DNA from: Streptomyces sp. S.PB5
Lineage (GTDB): Bacteria > Actinomycetota > Actinomycetes > Streptomycetales > Streptomycetaceae
Length of the DNA: 64,000 nucleotides
Assembly: GCF_030403745.1 (NCBI RefSeq)
Contig: NZ_JAQMWP010000007.1
Location: 310,001 to 374,000, forward strand
Direction of reading: 5' to 3'
In this document: piece by piece, positions 17,283 through 25,325 of the stretch
Numbering within the stretch: the first letter of the stretch is position 1
Layout of the letters: every line of letters starts with the position of its first letter
The notes under the pieces: model-generated
Database searches by the model: none
The model's input: only the letters and a program-made list of their open reading frames with translations
What the model was told of the DNA's origin: nothing
Translations under genes and position numbers: made by a program

Positions 17283-17470
17283 GGACTGCCCTCCGGCGGC
17301 ACGGTTGGCGGTACATCCTTGCGCCGCCGAGGTCGGGAGTCGCCCGTGCGCCTCAGGGGCAGCCAACGTCTCCACGGCCCGTCCCGCATGCGGACCGCCC
17401 CCGGCCGTGTGACGGATTCCTTCGTACGGCTCAGGCGTGAGGGCCCGTCACGGCCCCGGGGCATCCGCCG

Positions 17471-18448
17471 TCATGGCGTCGCGCCGCCCGTCGTCACCGT
17501 CCGCTCCGGCGAGAATCCGCCCCACGTCCCGTCCGGCAGCTTCGCCCGGATCCGCACCCGAAGTCCGACCCCGGCCTCGCGCCCCACGAAGAAGCTGTAC
17601 GTCGCCCTGTCGCGCGGCGCGTCCCCGCCGAAGACCAGTGAGGTGGCCGCACGCCCGTCCAGGTGCACCTGATACTCCGTGACCACACCGTCCGCACGCG
17701 GCGGAACCCAGGCCAGGTCCAGGTAGTACGCCCCGTCGCCGCCCTGCCGGGTCGCCGCCCGGAAGCCGGTGGGGGCGGTGCCGCGGCCGTCGTCGGTGCC
17801 CGGCGCGGTGGTGAGCCGGACGGCACCGCTCGCCGGGGAGACGTTGTCGGCCGCGTCCCGGGCCCGCACGGTGAAGGCGTAACCGGTGCCGGGCCGCAGC
17901 CCGGTCACCACGGTGGCCGTCTGATTCCCGCCCACACTGTGGATCTTCGTGCCGCCCTGGAGGACGTCGTACGACATCACACCCCGGTCGTCCGAGGACG
18001 CGCCCCACGACAGCTGTACGGCCCGGCTTCCGATCACCTTGCCCGTCGGCTTCCGCGGTGTGGTGGGCGCCGAGCCGTCCGCCGTCGCCGCGGCCGGGGT
18101 GGTCGCGCGGACCTCGGCGCTGGGTGGCCCGAGCCGTCCGTCACCGTCCCGGGCCCGCACGGTGAAGACATACATGGTGGACGGCCTGAGCCTGGTGACG
18201 TCCACCATGTGCTCGGAACCGGGCACTTCCCTCACCTTTGTGGTGCCCCGATATACCTCGTAGACCTCGACGCTTCTGTCGGCCGCGGTCCACATGACAT
18301 GCACGCTGGTCGCGCTGCCGGCCGCGGCGGTCACGCCCACGGGTGCGCCGGGGGTTCGGCCGGTCTCCCCGCCGCCGCTCCAGGCACACGAGGCGACCAG
18401 CGTGATCGCTGCGCAGAGTGCTCCGCGGAGCGCGAGGAAACGGCGCAC
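17471..18448 (-). CDS. Fibronectin type III lipoprotein
   Basis: A 325-residue protein starting at the GTG at 18448, seven bases after GGAGG. The signal ends in a lipobox LVASC, so it should be lipid-anchored outside the membrane. Three FnIII domains follow, near residues 35-125, 135-225 and 230-325. Typical strands are VHVMWTAADRSVEVYEVYRG and YAFTVRARDAADNVSPAS. FnIII modules in Streptomyces usually accompany chitinases and other polysaccharide hydrolases. Here they stand alone, so the protein may bind polysaccharide or hold enzymes at the cell surface. A DasR-like 18-bp palindrome lies 22 bp before the start, and a chitosanase is encoded divergently. The 188 bp downstream (17283-17470) hold no gene. 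Confidence 0.88.
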   Translation of the reverse strand: MRRFLALRGALCAAITLVASCAWSGGGETGRTPGAPVGVTAAAGSATSVHVMWTAADRSVEVYEVYRGTTKVREVPGSEHMVDVTRLRPSTMYVFTVRARDGDGRLGPPSAEVRATTPAAATADGSAPTTPRKPTGKVIGSRAVQLSWGASSDDRGVMSYDVLQGGTKIHSVGGNQTATVVTGLRPGTGYAFTVRARDAADNVSPASGAVRLTTAPGTDDGRGTAPTGFRAATRQGGDGAYYLDLAWVPPRADGVVTEYQVHLDGRAATSLVFGGDAPRDRATYSFFVGREAGVGLRVRIRAKLPDGTWGGFSPERTVTTGGATP

Positions 18449-18825
18449 GGTACGGCCTCCCCGGGACGGTATTGGTCCGGACCAATATGGCCCCGTCGGC
18501 GGGAGCACATCAAGAGGGCCGTCGTTGGTGACCGGAGCCCGGGGTTACGTATGCTGAAGCTCCTCACGGCCGAACTCCCTTTGAGGGCTCGGGAGTTCGT
18601 GCTGGTGGCGCGGGCTGCTGTCGTCGCTGTTCCCGCGCCGGACGCGGGCGGCCGGGCGGCCGGAGCCGACAGGCTCAGGCGCCCGGCCCCTGTCGGAAGG
18701 TCGGGACATCCGCCGACGTGCCGAGCGCGTGCACCGTCCGGCCCCCTAACGGTGGCCGCCCGATGGCGGCGGCACCAGATTTGTCTGAGTGCCCGTCACC
18801 GTCCACCAGGAGAGGGTCCCTTATC
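18449..18825. other. Intergenic region between FnIII lipoprotein and chitosanase
   Basis: This 377-bp divergent region holds no gene I can support. It contains the palindrome at 18470-18487 near its left end and GC-rich low-complexity sequence elsewhere. The AGGAGAGG ribosome binding site of the chitosanase lies at 18808-18815. I saw no CsnR-type operator. Confidence 0.6.
18470..18487. promoter_or_regulatory. DasR-like (dre) palindrome
   Basis: TATTGGTCCGGACCAATA is a perfect 18-bp palindrome. Its core TGGTCCGGACCA differs from the published DasR element core TGGTCTAGACCA only at the two central bases. It sits 22 bp upstream of the lipoprotein start, overlapping the likely promoter, so it should act as a repressor site. 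DasR is a GntR/HutC regulator of N-acetylglucosamine and chitin use. Confidence 0.6.
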
Positions 18826-19521
18826 GTGCGTGTCCAGTCACTGACGCTGGCCGCGGCAGGTGCCGCCCTGCTCGCCCCCACGACACCGCCCGTCGCCGAG
18901 CCCCAGGCCCGGCAGGAACCGGTGGTGCGCCACGAGGGCGACGTCCGCGCAGCCGACCTGCTGGCCATGGTGCGTGACTGCACCCCCGTCTCCCGCGGCC
19001 GCTACCGCAGCGACGTCGGCAGGCCCGCGACCATCCCGGTGTGCGACACCGGTGACGCCGTCTTCTGGAAGGCCGACATGGACATCGACTGCGACGGCCG
19101 GCCGAGCCGCCGCTGCAATCGGCGCACCGACCCGCTGTTCTCCGACGCCACCGCATACCAGCAGTCCGACGGCCGTCAGTTGGACGCCGCGAGCCTGCCG
19201 TACATCGTCGTGCCCATGCCCAGCCGGATCTGGAACTACCGGGAGAGCGACGTCCGCGGCGGCTCGGTGGCGGCCGTGATCTACCAGGGCCGGGTGCAGT
19301 ACGCCGTGGTCGGCGACGTGGGACCGCGCGACATCATCGGCGAGGCCTCCTATGCCAGCGCCGAGGCGCTCGGCATCCGGCCCGACCCGCGCGGCGGCGG
19401 CACGGACTCCGGGGTCACCTACATCGTCTTCAAGGACTCGCAGGTGAAACCCATCGAGGACCATGACGCCGCCGTGGCCACGGGGGAGCGGCTGGCGAAG
19501 CTGTTCGTCCGGGGCCGGTGA
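18826..19521 (+). CDS. GH75 chitosanase, secreted
   Basis: A 231-residue glycoside hydrolase family 75 enzyme, which cuts beta-1,4 bonds in chitosan. It starts at the GTG at 18826 behind AGGAGAGG, with a short signal peptide (VRVQSLTLAAAGAALLAP...). Family features in order are VFWKADMDIDCDGRPSRRC, YIVVPMPSRIWNYR, VQYAVVGDVGPRDIIGEASY, ALGIRPDPRGGGTDSGVTY and the ending IVFKDS. The acidic residues in DMDID and GDVGP are the probable catalytic pair of the family. The FnIII lipoprotein lies divergently and may share chitin/chitosan control. The SDR gene converges on it 8 bp after the stop. Confidence 0.9.
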   Translation: MRVQSLTLAAAGAALLAPTTPPVAEPQARQEPVVRHEGDVRAADLLAMVRDCTPVSRGRYRSDVGRPATIPVCDTGDAVFWKADMDIDCDGRPSRRCNRRTDPLFSDATAYQQSDGRQLDAASLPYIVVPMPSRIWNYRESDVRGGSVAAVIYQGRVQYAVVGDVGPRDIIGEASYASAEALGIRPDPRGGGTDSGVTYIVFKDSQVKPIEDHDAAVATGERLAKLFVRGR

Positions 19522-19528
19522 GCGAGCG

Positions 19529-20290
19529 TCAGACCGCCGACCAGCCGTCGTCGACCGGCAGGACCGCGCCGTTGATGTTGCTCGCCGCGTCCGAGGCGAG
19601 GAACACGATCGCGGCGGCCTGCTCCTCGGGCCGCGCCACCCTGCCTAGATTGACGAAGTGCGCACCGAGCGCGGCCGGGCCGTGCGCCGCACTGTCGACG
19701 TCCACGACGATGCCGGTCAGGGTGCCGCCCGGCGCGATCGCGTTCGCCCGGATGCCCTGCTTGCGGTACATCACGGCCAGGGACTTGGTGAGTCCGACGA
19801 TGCCGTGCTTCGAGGCCGTGTACGCCGCGCCCGCCGCGCTGCCGCGCAGACCGGCCTCGGAGGCGGTGTTCACGACCGTGCCCTTGCCCGCGGCCAGCAT
19901 GTGCGGCAGCACCGCGCGCGTGAGCAGGAACGGGGCGGTGAGATTGACCCGGATGACCCGCTCCCACTCGGCGTCGTCCACGTCCGCGAGGGCCGACATG
20001 CGGTCCATGATCCCGGCGTTGTTCACCAGTACGTCCACGCCGCCGAACCGCTCCACGGCGGTCTCGGCGACTTGGTCCACGACGGCCTGCTCGCTGAGGT
20101 CGCCGGTGACGGCGACCGCGGTGCCACCCGCCTCCTCGATCTCCTTCACGACCGCCTGGGCGCCCTCGACGTTGAGATCCGCGACCAGGACCCTGGCGCC
20201 CTCGGCGGCGAAGGCCAGGGCGGCGGCGCGCCCGATGCCCGAGCCCGCTCCGGTGACGATGACACTGTGTCCGTCGAGTCCAGTGGCCAT
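19529..20290 (-). CDS. Short-chain dehydrogenase/reductase
   Basis: A 253-residue classical SDR. TGAGSGIGRAAA binds NAD(P), NNAGIMDRM is the central strand, and the catalytic set is S in NTASEAG with YTASKHG (Y and K). D in VLVADLN suggests a preference for NAD. The start at 20290 (MATGLDGHSVIVTG) has an AGGAA ribosome binding site. A divergent TetR regulator and an operator between them show that expression is induced by some substrate. The C-terminus LASDAASNINGAVLPVDDGWSAV matches the family pattern. The substrate is unknown. Confidence 0.92.
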   Translation of the reverse strand: MATGLDGHSVIVTGAGSGIGRAAALAFAAEGARVLVADLNVEGAQAVVKEIEEAGGTAVAVTGDLSEQAVVDQVAETAVERFGGVDVLVNNAGIMDRMSALADVDDAEWERVIRVNLTAPFLLTRAVLPHMLAAGKGTVVNTASEAGLRGSAAGAAYTASKHGIVGLTKSLAVMYRKQGIRANAIAPGGTLTGIVVDVDSAAHGPAALGAHFVNLGRVARPEEQAAAIVFLASDAASNINGAVLPVDDGWSAV

Positions 20291-20345
20291 GGCTGTTCCT
20301 GTCTGTGCGGCGCGAGGGCGCTGTGCCCGGTGATGTCTCCACACT

Positions 20346-20378
20346 ACGACTTAATGTCTGCGAGTGACATAAAGTCGT
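20346..20378. promoter_or_regulatory. TetR operator between divergent SDR and TetR genes
   Basis: Arms ACGACTTAATGTC (20346-20358) and GACATAAAGTCGT (20366-20378) match at 12 of 13 positions around seven bases. The site is 56 bp before the SDR start and 45 bp before the TetR start, so one repressor can close both promoters. Confidence 0.8.
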
Positions 20379-20422
20379 GGTGGAGAATTCCGGGAGACCG
20401 ATCACCGGAGCCGGAGGAAGAC

Positions 20423-21064
20423 ATGGCCGCCGCAGCCCGTGGACGTACGGGACGACCGCCCCTGACCGACGAGCGCAAGGCCGAGATCCGGCTGGAGATC
20501 GCCCGGGCCGCGGTGGACCTGTTCGTCACCCAGGGCGTCGCGGCCACCACCGGCGAGCAGATCGGCGAGGCGGTCGGCGTCTCCGCGCGCACCGTCTGGC
20601 GCTACTTCCCGAGCAAGGAGAGCTGCGTGCGGCCGCTCTTCTCGGCCGGCATCGACGTCATCGCCGCCTGTCTGCGGGAATGGCGCCCCGGGCGGCCCCT
20701 TGAGGAAATCTTCGACCGGCTCCTGGCAGCCGACCCCACCTTCGTGGCGGGGCCGGAGAGAGCGTCGGTCGGCTCACTGGTACGCCTCACCCGCACCGAG
20801 CCGGGCCTGCGCGCCGTCTGGCTCCAGACGTACGACGAGGCCGAACCGGCGTTCGCCCGCGCCCTCGCCGAGCGCGCGGGGCTCCCGGCGGACGATCTCC
20901 GCCCCACGGTCCAGGCGGCGATGTTCAACGCGGCCCTGCGGTCGGCGGTGGAACACTTCGCCTGGCGCACGGGCGGCACGGTTGCCGACCGTGCGGAGTC
21001 GGAGGCGGACCTGGTGAGGACGATGCGCTCGGCCCTCGCGGTGGTGGCGGAAGGGCTGACCTGA
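20423..21064 (+). CDS. TetR-family transcriptional regulator
   Basis: A 213-residue TetR repressor. The N-terminal helix-turn-helix reads VAATTGEQIGEAVGVSARTVWRYFPSKE, the family signature. The ligand-binding C-terminal part is alpha-helical. The ATG at 20423 has GGAGGAAG eight bases upstream; the longer open frame upstream is the antisense of the SDR gene. The divergent SDR and the 33-bp inverted repeat at 20346-20378 make it the likely local repressor of itself and the SDR. A 213-bp region after it (21065-21277) contains only short direct repeats. Confidence 0.93.
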   Translation: MAAAARGRTGRPPLTDERKAEIRLEIARAAVDLFVTQGVAATTGEQIGEAVGVSARTVWRYFPSKESCVRPLFSAGIDVIAACLREWRPGRPLEEIFDRLLAADPTFVAGPERASVGSLVRLTRTEPGLRAVWLQTYDEAEPAFARALAERAGLPADDLRPTVQAAMFNAALRSAVEHFAWRTGGTVADRAESEADLVRTMRSALAVVAEGLT

Positions 21065-21277
21065 GCGGCCGTGGGACAGGCGGAGCCAGGCCGCAGGGAA
21101 CCCGGCTCTGAGACACCTGGTGCCCGAGCGGCTTCGGAGCGGGAGGGGCCGGTGCGGAGCGGACCTGGCCCCTTGCGAGAGGCGAAGCCGGGAAGGGAGG
21201 CGGAGGCGAAGCCGGGCGGGGGTGGGGACCCGGCCCTTGAGCCCGACACGGCCCCCGCCCCTCACCCGGACGGCGCC
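21065..21277. other. Intergenic region with short direct repeats
   Basis: No gene is supported in these 213 bp. GAGGCGAAGCCGGG occurs twice, at about 21179 and 21204, within GC-rich low-complexity sequence. It separates the TetR gene from the end of dhaM. Confidence 0.5.
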
Positions 21278-21688
21278 TCAGACCTTCCGGTACGTGTACG
21301 CCTCCGCGGCCGCCGCCTCCACCGCCGCGAGGTCGGCGCCGGTCGCCGCCGTCACCACCGCGGCCACCGCGCCCTCGACGAACGGGGCGTCCACCAGGCG
21401 GGTGTTGTCCGGGAGTTCGTCGCCCTCGGCGAGCAGGGCCTTCACGGTGAGCACCGCGCTGCCGAGGTCCGTCAGGACCGCCACCCCGGCACCCCGGTCC
21501 ACCGAGGCGGCCGCCGCCGCGATGAGCTCCGAGCTGGTGCCCAGCTCACCGCCCTCGGTGCCGCCCGCCGGGGCGACGGGTACGGCGACCCCGCCCCCCG
21601 CCAGGCCCTTCGCCAGCTCGGCCACGGACGCGGCCACCTGTGCGCTGTGCGAGACCAGCACGATCCCGACGAGCTTGTCGTCACTCAC
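21278..21688 (-). CDS. dhaM: Dihydroxyacetone kinase phosphoryl donor subunit DhaM
   Basis: A 136-residue EIIA-Man-type domain. The phosphorylated histidine is H14 in GIVLVSHSAQVA, and VAVLTDLGSAVLTVKALL is characteristic. It takes phosphate from the PTS protein HPr and passes it to ADP held by DhaL. It lacks the HPr-like and EI-like extensions of E. coli DhaM, as is normal in actinobacteria. It is the last gene of the dhaKLM operon; its start overlaps the end of dhaL by 8 bp. It acts in the cytoplasm. Confidence 0.93.
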   Translation of the reverse strand: MSDDKLVGIVLVSHSAQVAASVAELAKGLAGGGVAVPVAPAGGTEGGELGTSSELIAAAAASVDRGAGVAVLTDLGSAVLTVKALLAEGDELPDNTRLVDAPFVEGAVAAVVTAATGADLAAVEAAAAEAYTYRKV

Positions 21689-22289
21689 CGCCGGCCTCGG
21701 CAGCCTCGGAGAGTCCCGCGATCAGCAGCGCGGACGAGGTGGCACCGGGGTCCTGATGTCCGATGCTCCGCTCGCCGAGATAACTCGCCCTGCCCTTGCG
21801 GGCCTGCAACGGCGTCGTCGCCAGCGCGCCCTCCTCGGCGGCGGCCCGCGCCGCGGCGAAGCCGTCACCGAGGGCGTCCACGGCCGGCACCAACGCGTCG
21901 ATCATGGTCTTGTCGCCGGGCGCCGCTCCGCCGAGCGCCATGACCGCGTCCACCCCGGCCCGCAGCGCCTCGGCGAACTGCCCCTCGCTGACCTGCGCGT
22001 CGTCACCGAGCGCCTTGCCGGTACGCCGCAGCAGCGTGCCGTACAACGGCCCGGACGCCCCGCCGACCGTCGAGATGAGCTGGCGTCCGGCGAGGATGAG
22101 CACGGCGCCGGGCGTGTCCGGTGTCTCCTTCTCCAGCACCGCGGCCACGGCCCGGAACCCGCGCTGCAGATTGCTGCCGTGGTCGGCGTCCCCGATGGGG
22201 GAGTCGAGGGCGGTGAGCCGTTCCGCCTCACGGTCGACGGACGCGGCGGTCGCCGTCATCCAACGGCGGAAGAAGTCGGCGTCGAGCAC
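21681..22289 (-). CDS. dhaL: Dihydroxyacetone kinase ADP-binding subunit DhaL
   Basis: A 202-residue DhaL. The magnesium-nucleotide site is visible as DSPIGDADHGSNLQRG, and a second family block is GGASGPLYGTLLRR. It carries ADP as a cofactor, which is rephosphorylated by DhaM. It then phosphorylates dihydroxyacetone held by DhaK. The start is the GTG at 22289, five bases after AAGGAGAT. It is followed by dhaM with an 8-bp overlap and preceded by dhaK after 47 bp. Confidence 0.94.
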   Translation of the reverse strand: MLDADFFRRWMTATAASVDREAERLTALDSPIGDADHGSNLQRGFRAVAAVLEKETPDTPGAVLILAGRQLISTVGGASGPLYGTLLRRTGKALGDDAQVSEGQFAEALRAGVDAVMALGGAAPGDKTMIDALVPAVDALGDGFAAARAAAEEGALATTPLQARKGRASYLGERSIGHQDPGATSSALLIAGLSEAAEAGGE

Positions 22290-22336
22290 TGGATCTCCTT
22301 GCGTGGTAGGTGAGTTGACTGCGCGCCGGCGCCGGT

Positions 22337-23329
22337 TCAGACGCCCCAGCGCAGCCCCGCCGTCTTCACCGGCGCGTCCCACAGCCGCAGCAGCTCCTCG
22401 TCGACCTGGCACAGCGTGACCGAGGCGCCCGCCATGTCGAGGGAGGTGACGTAGTTGCCGACGAGCGTGCGCGCCACGGCGACCCCGCGGGCGGTGAGGA
22501 CCCGCTGCACCTCGGCGTTGAACCCGTACAGCTCCAGCAGCGGAGTCGCGCCCATGCCGTTGACGAGCACCAGCACCGGATTGCGCGGATCGAGATCCTC
22601 CAGGACCGCGTTCACCGAGAAGTCGGCGATCTCGCCGGAGGTCATCATCGCCCGCCGCTCCCGGCCCGGTTCGCCGTGGATGCCGATGCCCAGCTCCAGC
22701 TCCCCGTTCGGCAGGTCGAAGGTGGGACTGCCCTTGGCGTACGTGGTGCAGGCGCTCAGCGCCACGCCGAAGCTGCGGGAGTTCTCGTTGACCTGGCGGG
22801 CGATCGACTCCACCCGCTCCAGCGGCTGCCCCTCGTCCGCCGCGGCGCCCGCGATCTTCTCCACGAACAGCGTGGCCCCGGTGCCGCGCCGGCCGGCCGT
22901 GTAGAGGCTGTCCGTGACCGCCACGTCGTCGTTGACGAGCACCTTCGCCACCCGGATGCCCTCGTCCTCGGCGAGCTCGGCGGCCATGTCGAAGTTGAGC
23001 ACGTCACCGGTGTAGTTCTTCACGATGAACAGCACGCCCGCGCCACTGTCCACGGCGGCCGCCGCCCGCACCATCTGGTCCGGAACAGGGCTCGTGAACA
23101 CCTCGCCGGGGCATGCCGCCGAGAGCATGCCGGGGCCGACGAATCCACCGTGCAGCGGCTCGTGCCCGGAACCGCCGCCGGAGACCAGGGCGACCTTCCC
23201 GGCCACCGGGGCGTCCCGCCGTACGATCACCCGGTTCTCGACGTCCACCGTCAGTTCGGGATGGGCGGCCGCCAGGCCACGCAGGGCGTCCGCGACCACG
23301 GTCTCGGGGACGTTGATGAGCATCCTCAT
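22337..23329 (-). CDS. dhaK: Dihydroxyacetone kinase substrate-binding subunit DhaK
   Basis: A 330-residue DhaK. H218 in GIGIHGEPG is the residue that binds dihydroxyacetone as a hemiaminal. SGGGSGHEPLHGGFVGPG and LFIVKNYTGDVLNFDMAAE are further signatures. It forms the dihydroxyacetone phosphate-producing complex with DhaL and DhaM, feeding glycolysis from glycerol-derived dihydroxyacetone. The ATG at 23329 has AGGAGGT upstream; the second in-frame ATG at 23323 is less likely. A 17-bp inverted repeat at 23384-23400 lies 55 bp before the start and may bind the operon's regulator, which is not encoded nearby. Confidence 0.95.
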   Translation of the reverse strand: MRMLINVPETVVADALRGLAAAHPELTVDVENRVIVRRDAPVAGKVALVSGGGSGHEPLHGGFVGPGMLSAACPGEVFTSPVPDQMVRAAAAVDSGAGVLFIVKNYTGDVLNFDMAAELAEDEGIRVAKVLVNDDVAVTDSLYTAGRRGTGATLFVEKIAGAAADEGQPLERVESIARQVNENSRSFGVALSACTTYAKGSPTFDLPNGELELGIGIHGEPGRERRAMMTSGEIADFSVNAVLEDLDPRNPVLVLVNGMGATPLLELYGFNAEVQRVLTARGVAVARTLVGNYVTSLDMAGASVTLCQVDEELLRLWDAPVKTAGLRWGV

Positions 23330-23383
23330 GGGTACCTCCTGGCGAGACTGGCAGATGGCTGTCTGAGCCGAGTTCAGCTGGAG

Positions 23384-23400
23384 TACTGCTGTCGGCAGTA
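23384..23400. promoter_or_regulatory. Inverted repeat upstream of dhaKLM
   Basis: TACTGCTGTCGGCAGTA has perfect 6-bp arms around five bases, 55 bp before the dhaK start. The placement suits an operator for a TetR- or GntR-type regulator. Confidence 0.5.
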
Positions 23401-23446
23401 TCGACCTTGCGGCGGCGAAGGTCACGCAGGACGACAGCATGAGGCA

Positions 23447-23475
23447 GGCGGGGCCCGGTCCTGCCCGGCCCCGCC
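23447..23475. terminator. Hairpin terminator of the GH43 gene
   Basis: Perfect 9-bp arms GGCGGGGCC and GGCCCCGCC enclose an 11-base loop, about 35 bp after the stop of the minus-strand GH43 gene. It separates that gene from the dha operon promoter. Confidence 0.6.
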
Positions 23476-23509
23476 GCCCCTGGAGAGAGCCGCGGCGTCC
23501 GCCCGTGAC

Positions 23510-25102
23510 TCAGCGGGCCCGCAACTCGAACCAGTCGAAGGCGGCGCTGCCCCGGGTGGCGTACATGCCGAAGACCCGTCCGGTGAAGCCGCCGGCGACC
23601 TCGGTGGTGAGGTAGCGGCCGTCGAGTTCGGCGAGGACCTCGAAGTCCCCGCCCTGCGTCTCGTATCCCAGCCGGATGCCGTCGGGTCCGCCCCGCCGGA
23701 GCCCCGCGGTCGGGTCCTGCCCGTCGGTGTCCGTGTCGCGGGAAGTGACGGTCGGAGGCAGCACGTCGGAGGTCGTGACATCGATCCGCAGGGTCAACGG
23801 CCCCTCGCCCACGGTCCGCTCGGCGACGGATCGGCGCAGCGGGCCGATCCGCGCGACCGCGCTCACCACCCCGTCGGCCACGTCGACCTCGTAGTGGTGG
23901 GCCTCGTCCAGCCGTACCGCGAGCCCGCCCCGGCCGCTTTCGGCGACCTCGACCAGGGTGCGCGCGCTGCACTCGGGGTCGTGCTGGCGGCGGCCCACGA
24001 AGAGGGCGCCGGGTCGGTCCAGGGTGTCCCCGCGGGCGTGCAGCACGAGGTGGCCGGGGCGCTCGTCGAGGCGTACGGCGTCCGGGTCCTGCCGTCGGAG
24101 CTGCACCCAGTGGGGTGCGAGGGCGGGGGAGTCGAAGTCGTCGCGGTCGGGCTCCCGCGGCCAGGGGTGCGGGGTCAACTCCGGTGCGGGGGAGCGCAGT
24201 TCGAGCGGGCCCGGCAGCGGCCAGCCGTCCTCCCAGTGCACCGGGACCAGGAAGGTCTCGCGTCCCATGCCGTGATAGAGGGGTGTGTCCCCGCGCGGCC
24301 GGGTGCCCAGCAGCACCATCCACCAGCTGCCGTCGTGGGCCTGGACCAGGTCGGCGTGACCGGTGTTCTGCACCGGGTGGCTGGTGCTGCGGTGGGACAG
24401 GACGGGGTTGTCCGGGTGCGGTTCGAACGGGCCCGGCAGAGTGCGGGCCCGGGCGATGGACAGGGCGTGCCCGCGTTCGGTGCCGCCCTCGGACAGCAGC
24501 AGGTACCACCACTCGCCGACCTGGTAGAGGTGCGGCCCCTCGGGGTACTGCAGGCCGGTGCCCGACCACAGCGCCACCGGCTCGCCGAGCAGGTCACCGG
24601 ACTTGGGATCGATGCGCACCGCGCGGATGCCGTCGTTCGAGTAGACGCACCAGCAGGTGCCGTCCTCCTCCCAGGACAGGGAGGGGTCGATGCCGGGAAT
24701 GGCGATCGGCACCGGGTCCGACCAGGGGCCGGCCGGGTCCTCGGCGGTCACCAGGATGTTCCCGGCCCCGGCGACCACGGTCGTGATCAGCCAGAACAGG
24801 CCGTCGTGGTGGCGGAGGGTGGGCGCGTAGACGCCGGTGGAGGCGGGTGCCGCATCGGGGAGGGCCAACTGCGAGGGCCGGTCCAGGGCGTGCCCGATCA
24901 GCCGCCAGTGCACGAGGTCCCGGCTGTGCCAGATCGGTACGCCGGGGACGTACTCGAAGCTGGAGGTGGCCACGTAGTAGTCCTCGCCCGCCCGGCAGAT
25001 GCTGGGGTCGGGCGTGAAGCCGGGGATCACGGGGTTGTCGTAGAACGCCGTGTCCGTCCTGGGACGTGGGGTCGGGGGAGGTGTGACGGGAACGGTACTC
25101 AC
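23510..25102 (-). CDS. GH43 family beta-xylosidase/arabinofuranosidase-like enzyme
   Basis: A 530-residue protein. A five-bladed GH43 catalytic domain (residues ~20-310) is followed by a GH43 C-terminal beta-sandwich (~330-530). The general base is D32 in GFTPDPSICR. A modulator aspartate lies in GIDPSLSWEEDG, and the general acid is the glutamate in LQYPEGPHLYQVGEWWYLL. There is no signal peptide, so it hydrolyses xylo- or arabino-oligosaccharides in the cytoplasm. I start it at the GTG at 25102, which follows GAGGGG; ATG 25129 is also open. Two LacI-type operators lie upstream; no transporter or LacI gene adjoins it. Confidence 0.92.
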   Translation of the reverse strand: MSTVPVTPPPTPRPRTDTAFYDNPVIPGFTPDPSICRAGEDYYVATSSFEYVPGVPIWHSRDLVHWRLIGHALDRPSQLALPDAAPASTGVYAPTLRHHDGLFWLITTVVAGAGNILVTAEDPAGPWSDPVPIAIPGIDPSLSWEEDGTCWCVYSNDGIRAVRIDPKSGDLLGEPVALWSGTGLQYPEGPHLYQVGEWWYLLLSEGGTERGHALSIARARTLPGPFEPHPDNPVLSHRSTSHPVQNTGHADLVQAHDGSWWMVLLGTRPRGDTPLYHGMGRETFLVPVHWEDGWPLPGPLELRSPAPELTPHPWPREPDRDDFDSPALAPHWVQLRRQDPDAVRLDERPGHLVLHARGDTLDRPGALFVGRRQHDPECSARTLVEVAESGRGGLAVRLDEAHHYEVDVADGVVSAVARIGPLRRSVAERTVGEGPLTLRIDVTTSDVLPPTVTSRDTDTDGQDPTAGLRRGGPDGIRLGYETQGGDFEVLAELDGRYLTTEVAGGFTGRVFGMYATRGSAAFDWFELRAR

Positions 25103-25143
25103 AGCGGCAAACCCCTCGTGGCATGGCATCGTCCGGCGACTTG

Positions 25144-25158
25144 TTGAAGCGCTTCGAA
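25144..25158. promoter_or_regulatory. LacI-type operator 1 of GH43 gene
   Basis: TTGAAGCGCTTCGAA contains the perfect palindrome GAAGCGCTTC with the central CG step typical of LacI-family sites. It lies 42 bp upstream of the GTG start. Confidence 0.7.
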
Positions 25159-25200
25159 AATTGCACGCATACGTGCGGGGTGTCTAGGGTCATCCTCGAA

Positions 25201-25214
25201 TCGAAGCGCTTCGA
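25201..25214. promoter_or_regulatory. LacI-type operator 2 of GH43 gene
   Basis: TCGAAGCGCTTCGA is a perfect 14-bp palindrome, 57 bp centre-to-centre from operator 1. The pair allows looping or cooperative repression of the GH43 promoter. Confidence 0.75.
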
Positions 25215-25280
25215 CGATCCGCGGGCTCCCCGCCCTCCGGCGTCGGGAGGCTGCGGAGCTGCGGTCCCCGGAGCGACGAT

Positions 25281-25318
25281 CACAACGCGGGCGGCGATTG
25301 ATCGCCGCCCGCGTTGTG
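25281..25318. terminator. Strong terminator hairpin
   Basis: Perfect 18-bp arms, starting CACAACGCGG and ending CCGCGTTGTG, are separated by TG. The hairpin begins 8 bp after the stop of the small minus-strand gene at 25326 and shields the GH43 promoter region. Confidence 0.85.
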
Positions 25319-25325
25319 GTGCTGA

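Noticed and set aside
17390..17470. Imperfect repeat GGCCGTG...CACGGCC after the lipoprotein gene as a terminator
   Set aside because: The arms do not align without bulges and the loop is long; too weak to list as a feature.
22676..25147. An 823-codon plus-strand open frame over dhaK and GH43
   Set aside because: It is the antisense shadow of two clearly recognisable genes; the composition is not protein-like.
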